Shown one piece after another: positions 1-10,622 of a stretch of DNA of 64,000 nucleotides. The first letter of the stretch is position 1. The number at the start of each line of letters is the position of its first letter. This stretch comes from Laburnicola sp. R22_1 (Eukaryota > Ascomycota > Dothideomycetes > Pleosporales > Didymosphaeriaceae), in the NCBI GenBank assembly GCA_014281115.1, contig JACONQ010000012.1, positions 744,001-808,000 of the forward strand, written 5' to 3'. A program made the position numbers and the translations under genes. The notes below the pieces were generated by a model. The model saw nothing but the letters and a program-made list of their open reading frames with translations, was not told where the DNA came from and did not search any database.

Positions 1-1620
1 AAAGAAGCGCGTATACAGCTTGCGATCTAGGCTATTAAATAAGACGCGACACTCTCTTAGCGACGCGCTGCAGCCCTCTATAACGTCTCTTAAAGTACAC
101 TTAGCAACTAACGCGCCAGAAAGACGTTTAGACGCGACTGCGCACCCAACAAAATAAGACTTACTATAAGAGAGGAGCAGGTGATTGTGCAGCATATACT
201 CAACCTAGACGCGCGAGGATTTCCGCCCCGGCTTAATGCCATAAAAGATATGGCCGATTCTTTACTAGCTGCACGCCACTACAAGCCAGTTGGCCAAAGG
301 TGGCCTTATAACTTTGTTAAGCGCTAGCCAAAGCTTCAAGTCAAGTTCAATCGAAAGTACGACTACAAGAGAGCCCTCCAGGAGGATCCTAAGGTGATAC
401 AAGGCTGGTTCTGGCTTGTGGAGAACATAAAGGCCAAGTATAGTATTCTGGATGAGGACATCTACAATTTTGACGAGTCTGGCTTTATAATAGGCATAAT
501 ATCGACTAGAGCGGTAGTCACAGGCTCTAAGTGTTGAGGACGGCCAAAGCAGGTGCAGCAGGGCAATAGGGAGTGGACAATAGTCATCCAAGGCATCAAC
601 GCAATGGGGTGGTGGATCCCACCCTTCATTATCTTCGGGGGCAAGCACCACCTCTCCGCCTGGTATAAGGAGAAGGATCTACCTCATAATTGGGTTATTG
701 CAGTCTCTGAGAATGGCTGGACAACAAATGAGCTTGGTCTGCAATGGCTAAAGCACTTTAATGAGCATACAAAGAGGCGTACTACTGGTGAAGCACGTTT
801 GCTCATTATTAATGGCCACAAAAGTCACAACTTGCTTAAATTCCAGGATTACTGCAAAAAGAGTAATATTATTACTCTCTGTATGCCTTCACATTTGTCG
901 CACCTCTTGCAGCCACTTAACGTGGGTTGTTTTGCGCCGTTAAAGAAGGCGTATGGGCGCCAAGCCGAGAATCTGATGCGCAACCACATCACGCACATCA
1001 CCAAAATCAAGTTCCTACCTTGCTTTATTGCTGCTTTTAAGGCTTTAATTACTAAAAGTAATATTAAAGGAGGCTTTCAAGGTGCTGGCCTAGTGCCCCA
1101 CGACCCAGAAGTTGTGATATCGCAGCTTGACGTCCGCCTGCGTACGCCTCCACTTTGTACTATTCGCGATAGTATATAGGAGTCGCAAACTCCGCGAAAT
1201 AGTACAGAACTTGGGTCGCAATCGACGCTAGTTAAGCAGAGGATTTAAAGGCATATAGATAGTTCCCTAACTTATATGGTTAAAGCGGTGGAAAAGCTTG
1301 TTAAAGGCGCTAAGCTAATAGGGCATTTTTTAGTGTTAATAACCAAACGCAACACTAAACTTCAAGCTGCTAATAAGGCCGCCACGCGACGTAAATCGCA
1401 TAAAAGAAAGCGAGTACAGCGTAAAGAAGTCCTTACAGCTGAAGAGGGCCAGCGGCTAGCCACTCTAAAGGAGTTTGGGGCGCGCAGTGATAGGCAAAAG
1501 GCGAAGAAGAGGGTGCGCGCTGATGGAGGCGAATCTGCTTAACGGCGCTGTGGACGCTGCGGCAAGCCCGGGCATAACAAAACAACCTGTAGGCAGCCTG
1601 TAGAAGTAGATTCTAAATAG
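1..1620 (+). pseudogene. pogo-type DDE transposase, RIP-inactivated, start outside window
   Basis: A single reading frame can be followed from base 1 to TAG 1618-1620. It gives an N-terminal psq-like helix-turn-helix, a CENP-B-like segment, a DDE domain (FDESGFIIG near 470, NREWTIVIQG near 570) and a C-terminal basic region with a CCHC knuckle (CGRCGKPGHNKTTC near 1550-1590). About ten in-frame stops occur, at 28, 40, 58, 91, 109, 325, 535, 1177, 1249 and 1540. Most can be derived from CAA, CAG or CGA codons by C-to-T change. The second and third catalytic aspartates read as asparagine: LLIINGHKSH where the family has LDGH, and PLNVGCF where it has PLDV. Both changes are G-to-A. The protein cannot transpose DNA. 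It would have cut and joined element ends at TA dinucleotides. Confidence 0.85.
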
Positions 1621-1750
1621 ATTGGCCTATTTGGACTATCGAAAATAGTTCGTGTTGACTCTGTACTATCGTGAATAGTACAGAACTTGGTGGGGTCTTG
1701 GCAAAGTGATCGACTCGATGGAATGATCGACTCGAGTGCAAAGTACGTTA
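1..1750 (+). mobile_element. pogo/Fot-type DNA transposon, right portion, RIP-mutated
   Basis: The left end lies outside the window. The body is one decayed transposase frame followed by about 130 bp of non-coding right end. The last 551 bases (1200-1750) recur without gaps at 30800-31350, and that shared segment ends at the same base in both places, which supports 1750 as the right end. The hand-counted differences between the two copies are all transitions. Family assignment rests on the encoded DDE transposase with a zinc-knuckle tail. The terminal inverted repeat cannot be confirmed because the left end is missing. Confidence 0.8.
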
Positions 1751-3829
1751 TACTAAAAGGTCTGCAAGGTTTTCTTTAGCGTAATAAATACTAACACATA
1801 TGTAGGGACTACATTGCCTACAACTCTTATACTCCTAAGAGAAACCCCATTCTAGTTTTCCTTGCAGCCTTCTCTGCATACCTCTCCTAAAGGTAACTTT
1901 CCCACTTAAGATGGTTACAACATCCGCTTATTGTCCTTCTAGATCTAGACAACATCTTGGATGAGTTTTACTCAAAATATGCAGACAAAAAGGATGTCAA
2001 TGAGTGGCTTATGGATTATAAGTATGAGGACGCCATTGCCGCTGAGAACGAAAAGGAGTGGATGGCTAGATAGCCTTACAGAGTTTGTCTGTTCTGTGTA
2101 GGTATGGAGAGCAATACGCGTTATCCAACAGATAGTAGATAAGTAAACTAAATGAGCTTGTTACTGGGTTAACCGCTACTCCTACTGCAAAATTATGTTA
2201 TCTAATTACAAAAGGGTGAAGGGTATGCCTATGATTTGCCACTTGGGCAGATTCGTATTGGGCTGCCTAAGCGCACGGACGACCCTGAGGTCGGCCACCG
2301 CGACATGGAACGAAACTTAAATTGATTGATTGATTGATTGATTCCTACTCGGTTCAGCCGCGATTTTGCAGCTATGCCCGGATGCAGAGGTGGCGAACAG
2401 CCGACGCTTTGCCGAACGAATCAGCAGGCCCCACTTCACCACACCAAAAGTGTGGCCAGCTGTCCCCTTGCCCCCACTTGTGGTCTGGCTTCTGTTTACG
2501 ACTATGTACATTTCGCCTCAAGAAGTGACGTATCTGCCTGTGTGTTTGTTCCTCAAATTACTGTTCCTGTCTGTATGCCATACATGAAGGCTTGTTTTTT
2601 CTTTACCATTGTGTTGAGGCTCGTAGAGGCGCTCTGCCTCGTGTGTTGCGGCCGCGAGTTCGTGTGAGAGGTGATGCCGTTCAGCCCGAGGGCTCGTCGA
2701 TGCGGGACGTCGCAAACATTGTCGGTTGGCGATGTTTCTCCGGAACGAAACTTAAGCCAAGATCAGAGTGCGTGGTCTGGGCTGACTAAACCTCAGATGA
2801 TTTGCCGCTTGGCGCACTTATTCGTCGTGTCGCGCTCGCCGACACCTACACCACCACCGCGCTAACCTAGACATATACTACACCATACAAGGCACTCTAT
2901 TACTGTAAGATGTCTACATATATTACGCGCCTGCTTGTTCAGGTCCTCCGCCTCTGCCTCTGCCCACTCCTCCAATAATTACCCGCCGTTCCTCGTCTGC
3001 TACCTCAAGCCCACATCCCAACAACGACAACGACTACCTCATCCTACAAAACCCGCAGGGGACCCTCCCCGCCTCCCTCCCCCCATCCAGGCCGCCAATC
3101 TCGATTCCCGCGACAGCCACAGCCCGAACAACACCAACACAGGGAGGGCAAGCACCGCATGCTACCGCCTCCGCCGAGCTTGACAAGCAGAGATCCAGTT
3201 ATACCCAGTCCACTCAATCGTACATGTATCAGGTGCCAAGTCTAAGGCTGTGAGGGACTGGTCCCTGTGTACTCGGGATGGCGATCCCTCGCGGTTGCAT
3301 TATTCGGGTTAGAGCATCGCTTATATCTTGGCACTGAAGAACTGTATTTCAGAACCCCTGAAACCTCCATAGCTAGACATTGAATCGACTCTGTTGATAC
3401 CCATCATCCAGCTCCTAGAGCTCGGTCCTTACAAAGGCATGCAATATATAACACACTGAGAAAATAACAAGCAGCGCTCGGCATAATCACGGTAATACCC
3501 TAAAACAAATAACCCTATAGTCCGCTGGAATGAAGAGAAAATCAAATGGATAGAGAATATATTCATTCTTCGATGAGGAGCCAGCTCCCTCTCTACATAC
3601 CAAGCTTCCTAACCACCCGAATGGTGATCCCCAACACCTGCGGACTCAAAGATCAAATGAAAACGACAAAGACGACAAAGAGAGTAACCAGTATGTGAAA
3701 GAGCGACAGTTAACAGTATACCAAGCAGAACAATGCGACAACTGAGCACTACGGCTCGCCCGAAAACCAAAGCCAAGTAGATCAACAACCTGCTAGATAA
3801 AATATCTCTAGCTCTTGTCCCAAGCCTTG
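1751..3829. other. gene-poor spacer with decayed coding traces
   Basis: No convincing gene. A short readable stretch near 1950-2080 ends at a stop and is not recognisable. Short open frames near 2338-2865 overlap each other on both strands and look like chance. The motif GGAACGAAACTTAA occurs at about 2309 and again at about 2741, hinting at an old duplicated fragment. Confidence 0.5.
2322..2343. repeat. ATTG tetranucleotide microsatellite
   Basis: Five to six tandem ATTG units in the spacer right of the first transposon. No gene overlaps them. Confidence 0.9.
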
Positions 3830-4423
3830 CTAAAAATAAGTGCCGGCTGCAGGCTCAGCAGCGCGGTTGTCAGGCCAGGTATAGGCGAGAGCACGCCTAG
3901 CTGAGTCGGAGTCAGTACTATTGACCTCTCCGACATCAGCCAGAAGCTTCAGCGTATCGGTTATCCATTGTCGGCATCCAATACCTTCAGAGGTGAATGC
4001 ATATCTGAAGCGCCCTCCCGACGCCAAGTAGTCAATATACCAACCGACCGATCGCTGATATGTAACTGAGACTGGGTCATATCTCACAGCGTTGTTTGTG
4101 ACCACGTAGTTAAGCAAGGATACAATGATGTAGGCTTTGCTGCCGCCGTTCGTATGGGGTTGTTGGGGGTTAGGCTGAATGTCTAACCTGACGCCTCGTC
4201 CATCGCCAATATCAAATGATAAAGTCCAGTGATTCGTCTTTCCAGTTCCAGAGGCAGCAGTCATCGGATGGCAGACGGCATAAACCTTTAGAACAATTTG
4301 TGCCCGGATCTCGTCTCTCCTTGAGGCAGGAACATATGACATCGGATTGGCGGCGGCGGCAGCAGCGGCAGCCTGCTGTTGGGCAGCAATTTGAGCGAAG
4401 AGGTTTGAGTTTTGGCCCGACAT
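3830..4423 (-). CDS. DUF7770-like fungal protein, 197 aa
   Basis: A single-exon frame of 197 residues that starts at a clear ATG. After a Gln/Ala-rich leader (residues 9-25) comes a compact domain with the motif NHWTLSFDIGDGRGVRLDIQP (about 65-85), then SLLNYVVTNNAVRYD, and a C-terminal EGIGCRQWITDTLKLL segment. The NHW...GVRLDMQP and GCR.W patterns resemble, from memory, the DUF7770 family common in ascomycete accessory regions; a profile search would confirm it. No signal peptide or membrane segment is visible. Function is unknown. It stands alone between transposon debris, so its context says only that it is in the accessory compartment. Base composition looks normal and the frame is unbroken, unlike the neighbouring repeats. 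Confidence 0.6.
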   Translation of the reverse strand: MSGQNSNLFAQIAAQQQAAAAAAAANPMSYVPASRRDEIRAQIVLKVYAVCHPMTAASGTGKTNHWTLSFDIGDGRGVRLDIQPNPQQPHTNGGSKAYIIVSLLNYVVTNNAVRYDPVSVTYQRSVGWYIDYLASGGRFRYAFTSEGIGCRQWITDTLKLLADVGEVNSTDSDSARRALAYTWPDNRAAEPAAGTYF

Positions 4424-5728
4424 GGCGCTGATCTAGGAGGCAAAGTAGGCAAAGTCGATAAAGTCAGAGGAGCGATATAATTGACTGTAACAATCGCCTC
4501 GAAGGTAGTAGGAAGATGAGTGATGGAGCAGTGTAGCTTGAAGGACGAAGTAATAAAACTGGGGATTGATTTGAGGTATGATATGAGCAGTGATTGAGTT
4601 TTTGTTTAAAAAAGATTGTGTCGAGGTCTTTATCCTAGAATATATATGTATCCCAGGTGTTGAGGAAGCATATGTTTGCAAAGCATCTGACAGCCCCTTC
4701 CCCAACGGTGGTTCCGCTGGAGCTGTTGGTGTCTCCATTGACGCTGAGATAAAGTGGAACTTAACAAGGGCTAGTACTCTTGTTTCATGACTGTTGATGC
4801 CGGAGCCTATGAAGTTAACGGCGCTGAAGCAACGATCTAACTGAGAATCGCCAAGGCTTATTATAAGTAATTAGTAAGTGGCACAGTATTCCGAGGCCCC
4901 CAGTAAGCCTTACCATTGCCAAACGCACGCGTAGCTTCATGAAACCTATTAGCTAGTTGGATTGATATTTTGATGCAACGTTAACCGTAAACTTTAGTCA
5001 CGCCACATAATAATACCTTGGAGCAGCCATGTAACGTTGGAGATTAGTATTCGGATGGCTGGGAGACGTGGAACGTTGAGAGAGATGGTAGCGCCGGGCC
5101 CTATCGGTCAAATCGATGAATCCTTTCATCCACCTGATCGCTTGATCGGTGGTTCGTGGCATATAACTCGCTTGAGTTTGGCAGTACTGGATGGTTGGTT
5201 AGTTCATTCATAGGCGACATGCAGAAGCTCAGTGGCCACGTACCGTGGGTCTGGGCGTAACGTTAATGCACGCTATCCCCTGCACCGTCAACATCGCCCT
5301 GGCACGGACCATATGAGGGTTGCCCAGGTTCCAGCGATTGTATTGCTTCAAGCGCTGCTTCGATAGGCTCCATATTGGCTGTGGGAGGTGGTGTTGAAAG
5401 CTGGGGTGTTTTGCTGTTGAGCGTGCATTACGTTATAGCGTGCATTACGCCCGGACCTACGGTAGCCGACTCGGCGGTCGGAGTGGGTTTAGGCGGAGTG
5501 CCAAGCCACTCTGCAATAGCACGAACAAGTCACCCTATCTCTTAAAATCAGGTACGTTCACTCTTATCAGTGTCATTCTCCCGCCATGCATCATCATGGA
5601 ACCGATTGTTGACGTGAGTGTTCTAACTCTGCTCGCAGTTCTATGTACTAATAGGACTACCATAGCCTGCTGCTCGGAACCCTTCAACCAAATTCCCACT
5701 GGACGGTCTAACCTTCGACATCTCTTCA
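4424..5728. other. intergenic region
   Basis: Bases 4424-4740 are the probable promoter and 5' leader of the minus-strand DUF7770-like gene. An overlapping 101-codon frame there lacks family features. Bases 4800-5430 hold nothing recognisable. Bases 5440-5728 may include 5' exons of the kinase-like gene to the right: a GTGAGT donor at about 5615 and a TCGCAG acceptor at about 5639 are present, but no continuous product could be assembled. Confidence 0.4.
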
Positions 5729-6553
5729 ATGCCCCAAGAAACACTCATAGCCTATGGCAAAGCTGCGCCGGTCATCCATTCATTTGGGGGAGTAGAAGTC
5801 GTGCGACTCTCCCACAACCTTATCCTTAAGAGCGGTACAGGCGTGCTAGCTTCTGAAGGCGAAACTATGAGATACGTTATGACGACTTTTCCGGGAGTAA
5901 GGTTACCTAGAGTATACCGCTACTTTAACGTCGATTGCCCCTTCTCATACTTCGGCGTGAAAGGCTACATAGTCATGGACTACGTGGATGGTCTTTCTCT
6001 AGACAGCTGCTGGGACCAACTTAGTCATGAGGCCCAAAAGAATATCGTCACTCAGGTCGCGGCTATGGTTAATCAGCTACAATCTATACATTCCGGCAAC
6101 CCAGGTGCTATTGGCGGGGGGATATCTCGCGGTATATGGTTCAGCGACTACGGTGCAGGACCATTTACAACTAAAGAAGTGTTTGAGAAGTGGATTAACT
6201 GGAAACTCGGCCTCAGTAAATATTACGGGCGTGCGGCGGCAGATGTTCCACAAATCGAATATCATTACTTTGTCCTCATCCATGGGGATCTTAGTCCACG
6301 GAACCTGATTTTGGATGCCGATAACCAGGTTTGGCTAATCGACTGGGGCTGCGCTGGAGTTTACCCTCCCATATTTGAGGCTGCTTCTTTGAAGCACCAA
6401 GTGCAGTTTCCGAGTTTCGCGCAGCTACTGCTGCCGCTTGTTTACAACCACGCCGACGAGTTGGCGCAGCTTGAGAGCTGCTCCTATGGCATTAAGCATG
6501 TTGTGTTTTCCCTCCCGCCAGAGATGGCCTCAGCAGACAGGACGGATCCCTAG
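5729..6553 (+). CDS. aminoglycoside phosphotransferase (APH)-like kinase-fold protein
   Basis: An uninterrupted frame of 274 residues with the APH/choline-kinase-like fold. The N-lobe has a nucleotide-binding lysine candidate (NLILKSG, about residue 33) and a Glu in SEGETMRYV. The hinge resembles GYIVMDYVDGLSLD. The catalytic loop is HGDLSPRNLILD (about 187-198) with its aspartate, and the metal-binding motif is WLIDWGCAG (about 204-212). Such fungal proteins phosphorylate small molecules; the substrate here cannot be inferred, and bacterial-type antibiotic resistance should not be assumed. The N-terminus is slightly short for fungal relatives, so one or two upstream exons (5440-5728) are possible. 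The C-terminal tail after the kinase fold is also short. No neighbour forms a pathway with it. Confidence 0.75.
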   Translation: MPQETLIAYGKAAPVIHSFGGVEVVRLSHNLILKSGTGVLASEGETMRYVMTTFPGVRLPRVYRYFNVDCPFSYFGVKGYIVMDYVDGLSLDSCWDQLSHEAQKNIVTQVAAMVNQLQSIHSGNPGAIGGGISRGIWFSDYGAGPFTTKEVFEKWINWKLGLSKYYGRAAADVPQIEYHYFVLIHGDLSPRNLILDADNQVWLIDWGCAGVYPPIFEAASLKHQVQFPSFAQLLLPLVYNHADELAQLESCSYGIKHVVFSLPPEMASADRTDP

Positions 6554-8325
6554 AGAAGGAGGAAATCGTCGAAGGTTAGGACATTTGTACCTAGAAAACA
6601 TTAGGCTAGATAACTGCCCATCAATTACGAATGGCCTATTTTCTTTACATTGTATATCTGCAGCGTAGTCAGTCAATTGGTCACATGACCAACCGTATAG
6701 AGTTTACGCCTTCGAGGTGTTCGTTCAACTAATTGACATGATTACCCATCAACCGTTCGACTCAAACATGTTCCCTCAAGCTTTAATGCCTCACCCACTT
6801 CAATGCGAAGATAGCTGCACCGCAGTAAACCTGTGATCTGCGGAGCTAATGCCGTACTATTGTGGCCCCAAAGCACTATTCACCAACCAAATCAGAGATC
6901 TCTCCAGCAATGCTGGTGACACTTCTCCATAGTGCAATTAAATACGCCTTACTCGTTGCAAGGGTCTCCATATTCCGAAAAAGTGGTCCGTTGAATCAAG
7001 CAGTTCTGCATGCGACATACATATGCTGGTACCTAGAATTAAGTCAGGAGGCTAAATTAGAAAGCATAGCATCTTGTCCTATCAATTCAAATGGAAGCGC
7101 TCATCCCTAGCTACTGCGCCGTAGGCCTCACCTATTTTGGGTTAATCTCCGCCAGCCTCATCAGCTTCAGGTTAACTGTGCCGCAAGAATGCCTCTAACT
7201 TTGTGTAAACGGCAAGAGTTTACAATAGCGCGCGATTAATGCGGCGCAGTAGGTTGGTCTGCCTGAACTTTTGATTGCATGTGCTTCAGGGATTCTTCGG
7301 CGAATCCGAGTGGCTAGAAGCAGCTTGGTAGATCACAAGGGATCTGTCCACAACCTGTGCCACCGAATGAAAAGGGTCTAACCAAGGATATTCATAAGGT
7401 TTCATCTAATGCTCCAGCCAGTATTCGGCGTAAATTTGTTAATTGATGACGTTACAGCCCCAGTTGGTCCAACAAACTACCTAGGTACTATTCAGTTCCA
7501 AATGAGCCTCAGCGTAACGCTCTCAATGAACGATTTCATGATATGATTGGACTTGAGACACCAGAATCCTTTGCCACAGCCTATCCTCGGCGTCACGAGC
7601 TCAGTGAACGTGGTACATACGTAGAAACGTTTGAGGAGGCCGGACTGTTACCACTGCTGAGCCGCGGCGTAACGCTCTTGAAGGAGAAGCAATCAGAGCC
7701 TCGAGAGATACCTCAAAGAGCTTCCTATTGGATTAATACTCAGCTATTTGTAGGAATAGCATAGGAGTGGGTCGTTGACAGTTCTATCGAGGCGAAAAGC
7801 CGTAACTACCTAAGGTTTTGAAACACTACCAGTCAAGCACTGGCAAACTTGCGAACGAAAAGGCACGAGATACTGCCACCCTTGATGCTAAAATTAATCG
7901 TAAACGAAACTTGATGACTAGACATCCCGCTCTTTAAAGTGTGTAGTTCTCCTCTAAGTGTAAAGTCTAAATACTACTCAGTTGTCGTTGTTAAGGCTTC
8001 ACAATCAATTTTCATATTTGTTCGTTACTGTTTCTTACAACTCCTTACTGCAGCTAAAACTTTGTTGAAAGTTGACTCATCTAATATTCTCCTTTGGTTC
8101 TGCTTCATTAAGTCATTTAGTGAGCAAAGATGGCCTGGGCTGAAAAATGGCGTGAGTTAGTTTGGATTGGAATATACCTATAGAAATCATACTTACAGGA
8201 ACTAGAGAACGTGAACTGGCGTTTCTTCGCTTACTTTAACATTTTTCCGATTATAATATTTTATAGTAAGCTTCTCTACAATTTGGTGCTAAAGTTTTAG
8301 GACTAACAATTCCAAAGCTATCACC
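6554..8325. other. intergenic region without clear genes
   Basis: Several frames of 60-80 codons (6862-7110, 7543-7764, 7939-8160) have no recognisable domain and biased, repeat-like composition. I see no transposon ends. The last 200 bases probably contain the promoter and possibly a missing first exon of the Fig1-like gene. Confidence 0.45.
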
Positions 8326-9230
8326 ATGACTGGATGCCTCCCTGGGACACAGAGTATCTATCTCGTCAAGTTTAAGGTGCCTAACTCCAACTCAACGAGC
8401 TCTTCAGAAATTAGAGTAGGATATTTTGGTAAGCTCTTTCCGGTAACTGTACCTACCGTTTCTCTCGCTAAGAACGCATAGGGATATGTAGTGGAGATCC
8501 ATCAAACTTTATTTGCCTCTCTTCGCACGGTGCAACGGCATCCGCCTTAACTTTAAAATTTCGGCAGTATTCTGCCCAAGTTCCATACGATATAGATGTC
8601 GAGCCGCTTATCCAATTCGCTATGACACTCCAAGGCCGCGTCTTCCCTCCCTTACTAGCCGCGTCCGGCGTTATCTTCTTTCTCGGATTAGTATCGTTCG
8701 CACTTTTGAAGCTCGATATTCGCAAAGGCAGAAGATTGGCTCCATATCGTACAGAGCAATACAGAAAGTGGGCTATCTCATTCTTTTGGGCAGCTACCGG
8801 ACTGGCGCTTGCGTCTACGGTTGCTGTGGCACAAACAGCTGCAGGGATTCAATTCACGACAACAGAAACCGCTCAGTTTGCTAATACTCTTAATGGCACC
8901 GAGAAATCCCCCCGTCTTTTGGATAACGACGATTCTGCGGCCTTGGTCTCTACAGTTTACCCATTCGACCGGACGATTAAGGCGGGAATAGCACAGCAGA
9001 TTTTGCAATGGTTTACGGTGGCGTGCTTATTTATTTTCTCCGTCGGCGTATCAGCAATGCATAACCAATCGTTCGTCAAGATAGATGGTGATCCTTACCT
9101 TGGGGCACAGAAGAGTGTAGGACAACCATTACTTCCTCAACCAAGCGGCCTACCGCCATCAGCTCCATCGCTTCCTCCGCCTCCGCCTCCGCCTCTACCT
9201 CCACCTCCGCTTCTGCCTCCACCACCATAA
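8326..9230 (+). CDS. Fig1-like claudin-type membrane protein with polyproline tail
   Basis: Two exons, 8326-8428 and 8482-9230, flank a 53-nt intron (GTAAGC...CATAG). Splicing creates GYFGICSGD...FIC across the junction, the G-x-F-G-x-C...C signature of the fungal Fig1/claudin-like family, which is linked to calcium influx and membrane fusion during mating. After it come three hydrophobic segments: LLAASGVIFFLGLVSFALL, WAISFFWAATGLALASTVAV and ILQWFTVACLFIFSVGV. Fig1 proteins have four membrane spans; the first span, normally before the GC..... iYL motif, is missing from this model. A TTTTAG acceptor at 8295-8300 opens the same frame, so an upstream exon is likely but was not found. The C-terminus ends in about 30 Pro/Leu/Ser residues encoded by a (CCTCCG)n-like tract, an expansion-prone cytosolic tail. 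Confidence 0.7.
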
Positions 9231-10622
9231 CATGATGCTAGCGTTAAGAATAGCAATTAGCGTTGCGGGCATTAAGAATAGCGGGTGATGTGGTGCCGTT
9301 CCTGGCAGAGATGGGCCGGGCGCAATCCGGACGCGCTGGCACATGCTGCGTGGGAATGACCCCCGCACGCCGAAAGACGATATGAGCATGGAGATAGATG
9401 AGGACTTGGGTATGTCGGCCCTGGAGTGGCCAGAGTTAAACAACTCCACCAGCAGCCGCGATCTCCTGGAAACTACTCTCCTACGTGTGAGAGGCGACGA
9501 CGACGGCACATTGAGGGATAGGTGGAAATGCTTTCTGGCCAACGGTGATAGCCACAAGCGTCACGAGCGGGGCGAGAAACAAAAGCGGCCTCCAGAAGAG
9601 GAAGTCCCATCCTCTCGCGCTTCGCCTAAGCTGTCCTCCAAACGAGTACGAACATCTGCAAGCCAGTTTAAAAGACGGTCAGCAAGGCTAAGACTGAGGT
9701 CCGGGGGGAGGCTAGCGCGAGGTTGTGATCGAGAAGGTATTCGAAAAAAGTGAATTCTCGTGTTGTTTGGGAACGGGTTGGTTCCTATGAGAATGTGATG
9801 TCAGCAACAGTTTAGAGGGTCACACAAGGAGAGCGCGTATCACATCTAGACATCTTAGTACTCAGCCCGCTCGCTCGACTAAGTGCTATCCATCCAGCTG
9901 CCACATGTGAAGATTTAGATAATGTGGGCTGAGAACATGTTTCTAGTTCACCACTGCAACCCTGTCGCCCGCCGCAAGGCGAGGGTCATTGACCAACAGC
10001 TCCTTCAATGTCCGCTTTAGCTCTCGTATCCTCCGTGCCTCCCCAAACATCGTCGGAGAGCGCAGTGTGCCCAGCTCTGGGGTCATCTATGAGCCGAGTT
10101 CTGAGGTGGGATCATGCCTCGTGGATCGCGTGTGGCTGCTGGCGCAGGAGTGTCGTTCTCGTGAGTATGGAGCAACGGACCGCCGGTCGCTTGCGCTGAG
10201 TCACAGAGGACATCAGTACTGGGAAACTAGGCTGTTACTGCAAGAGCCTTTACTCGGCCGCGGTGTAGCTTGCAGATCTAACCTCGTGTGTCGGCGTCGG
10301 CATCATCAGACGCGAACGTGACTTCATGAAATGGCTACTTGCTGCCCTTCCTCGAACTGCGCCGCAAGCACCAGTATTCGGCATCCTACGTTCCGACTTG
10401 GGATCAACGTCGGCAGAGGTCGTCGCCGCTTCGCTGCAAGGGAGACGGCGGGGTCCGTGGCAGGACCGAGATATCTTAAGCAACAGGATGTGGACATCTA
10501 GGTCACAACGGCTCCGAGGTCCACGTAGCACTCGCACGCGACGTTGTTAATCGTTTTACAATCGAGCGACGGTGTTGGACAACAGCGGATATTTTCTGCC
10601 GAAGTTTAACCGTCGCAGCTTA
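9231..10622. other. intergenic region with one doubtful open frame
   Basis: A 136-codon plus-strand frame at 9343-9753 is charged (Arg, Lys, Glu, Asp rich) and begins with acidic residues. It has no recognisable domain and an antisense frame overlaps it, so it may be chance. Frames between 9989 and 10550 overlap each other on both strands and show no family features. The right edge is the TA target site of the Tc1-type element. Confidence 0.4.

Noticed and set aside
5729..6553. Calling the APH-like gene an antibiotic-resistance determinant
   Set aside because: Fungal genomes carry many APH-fold proteins with other or unknown substrates; motifs alone do not give the substrate.
9343..9753. 136-codon charged frame right of the Fig1-like gene
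   Set aside because: Could be a gene, but antisense overlap and lack of any family feature leave it unsupported; mentioned only in the spacer note.
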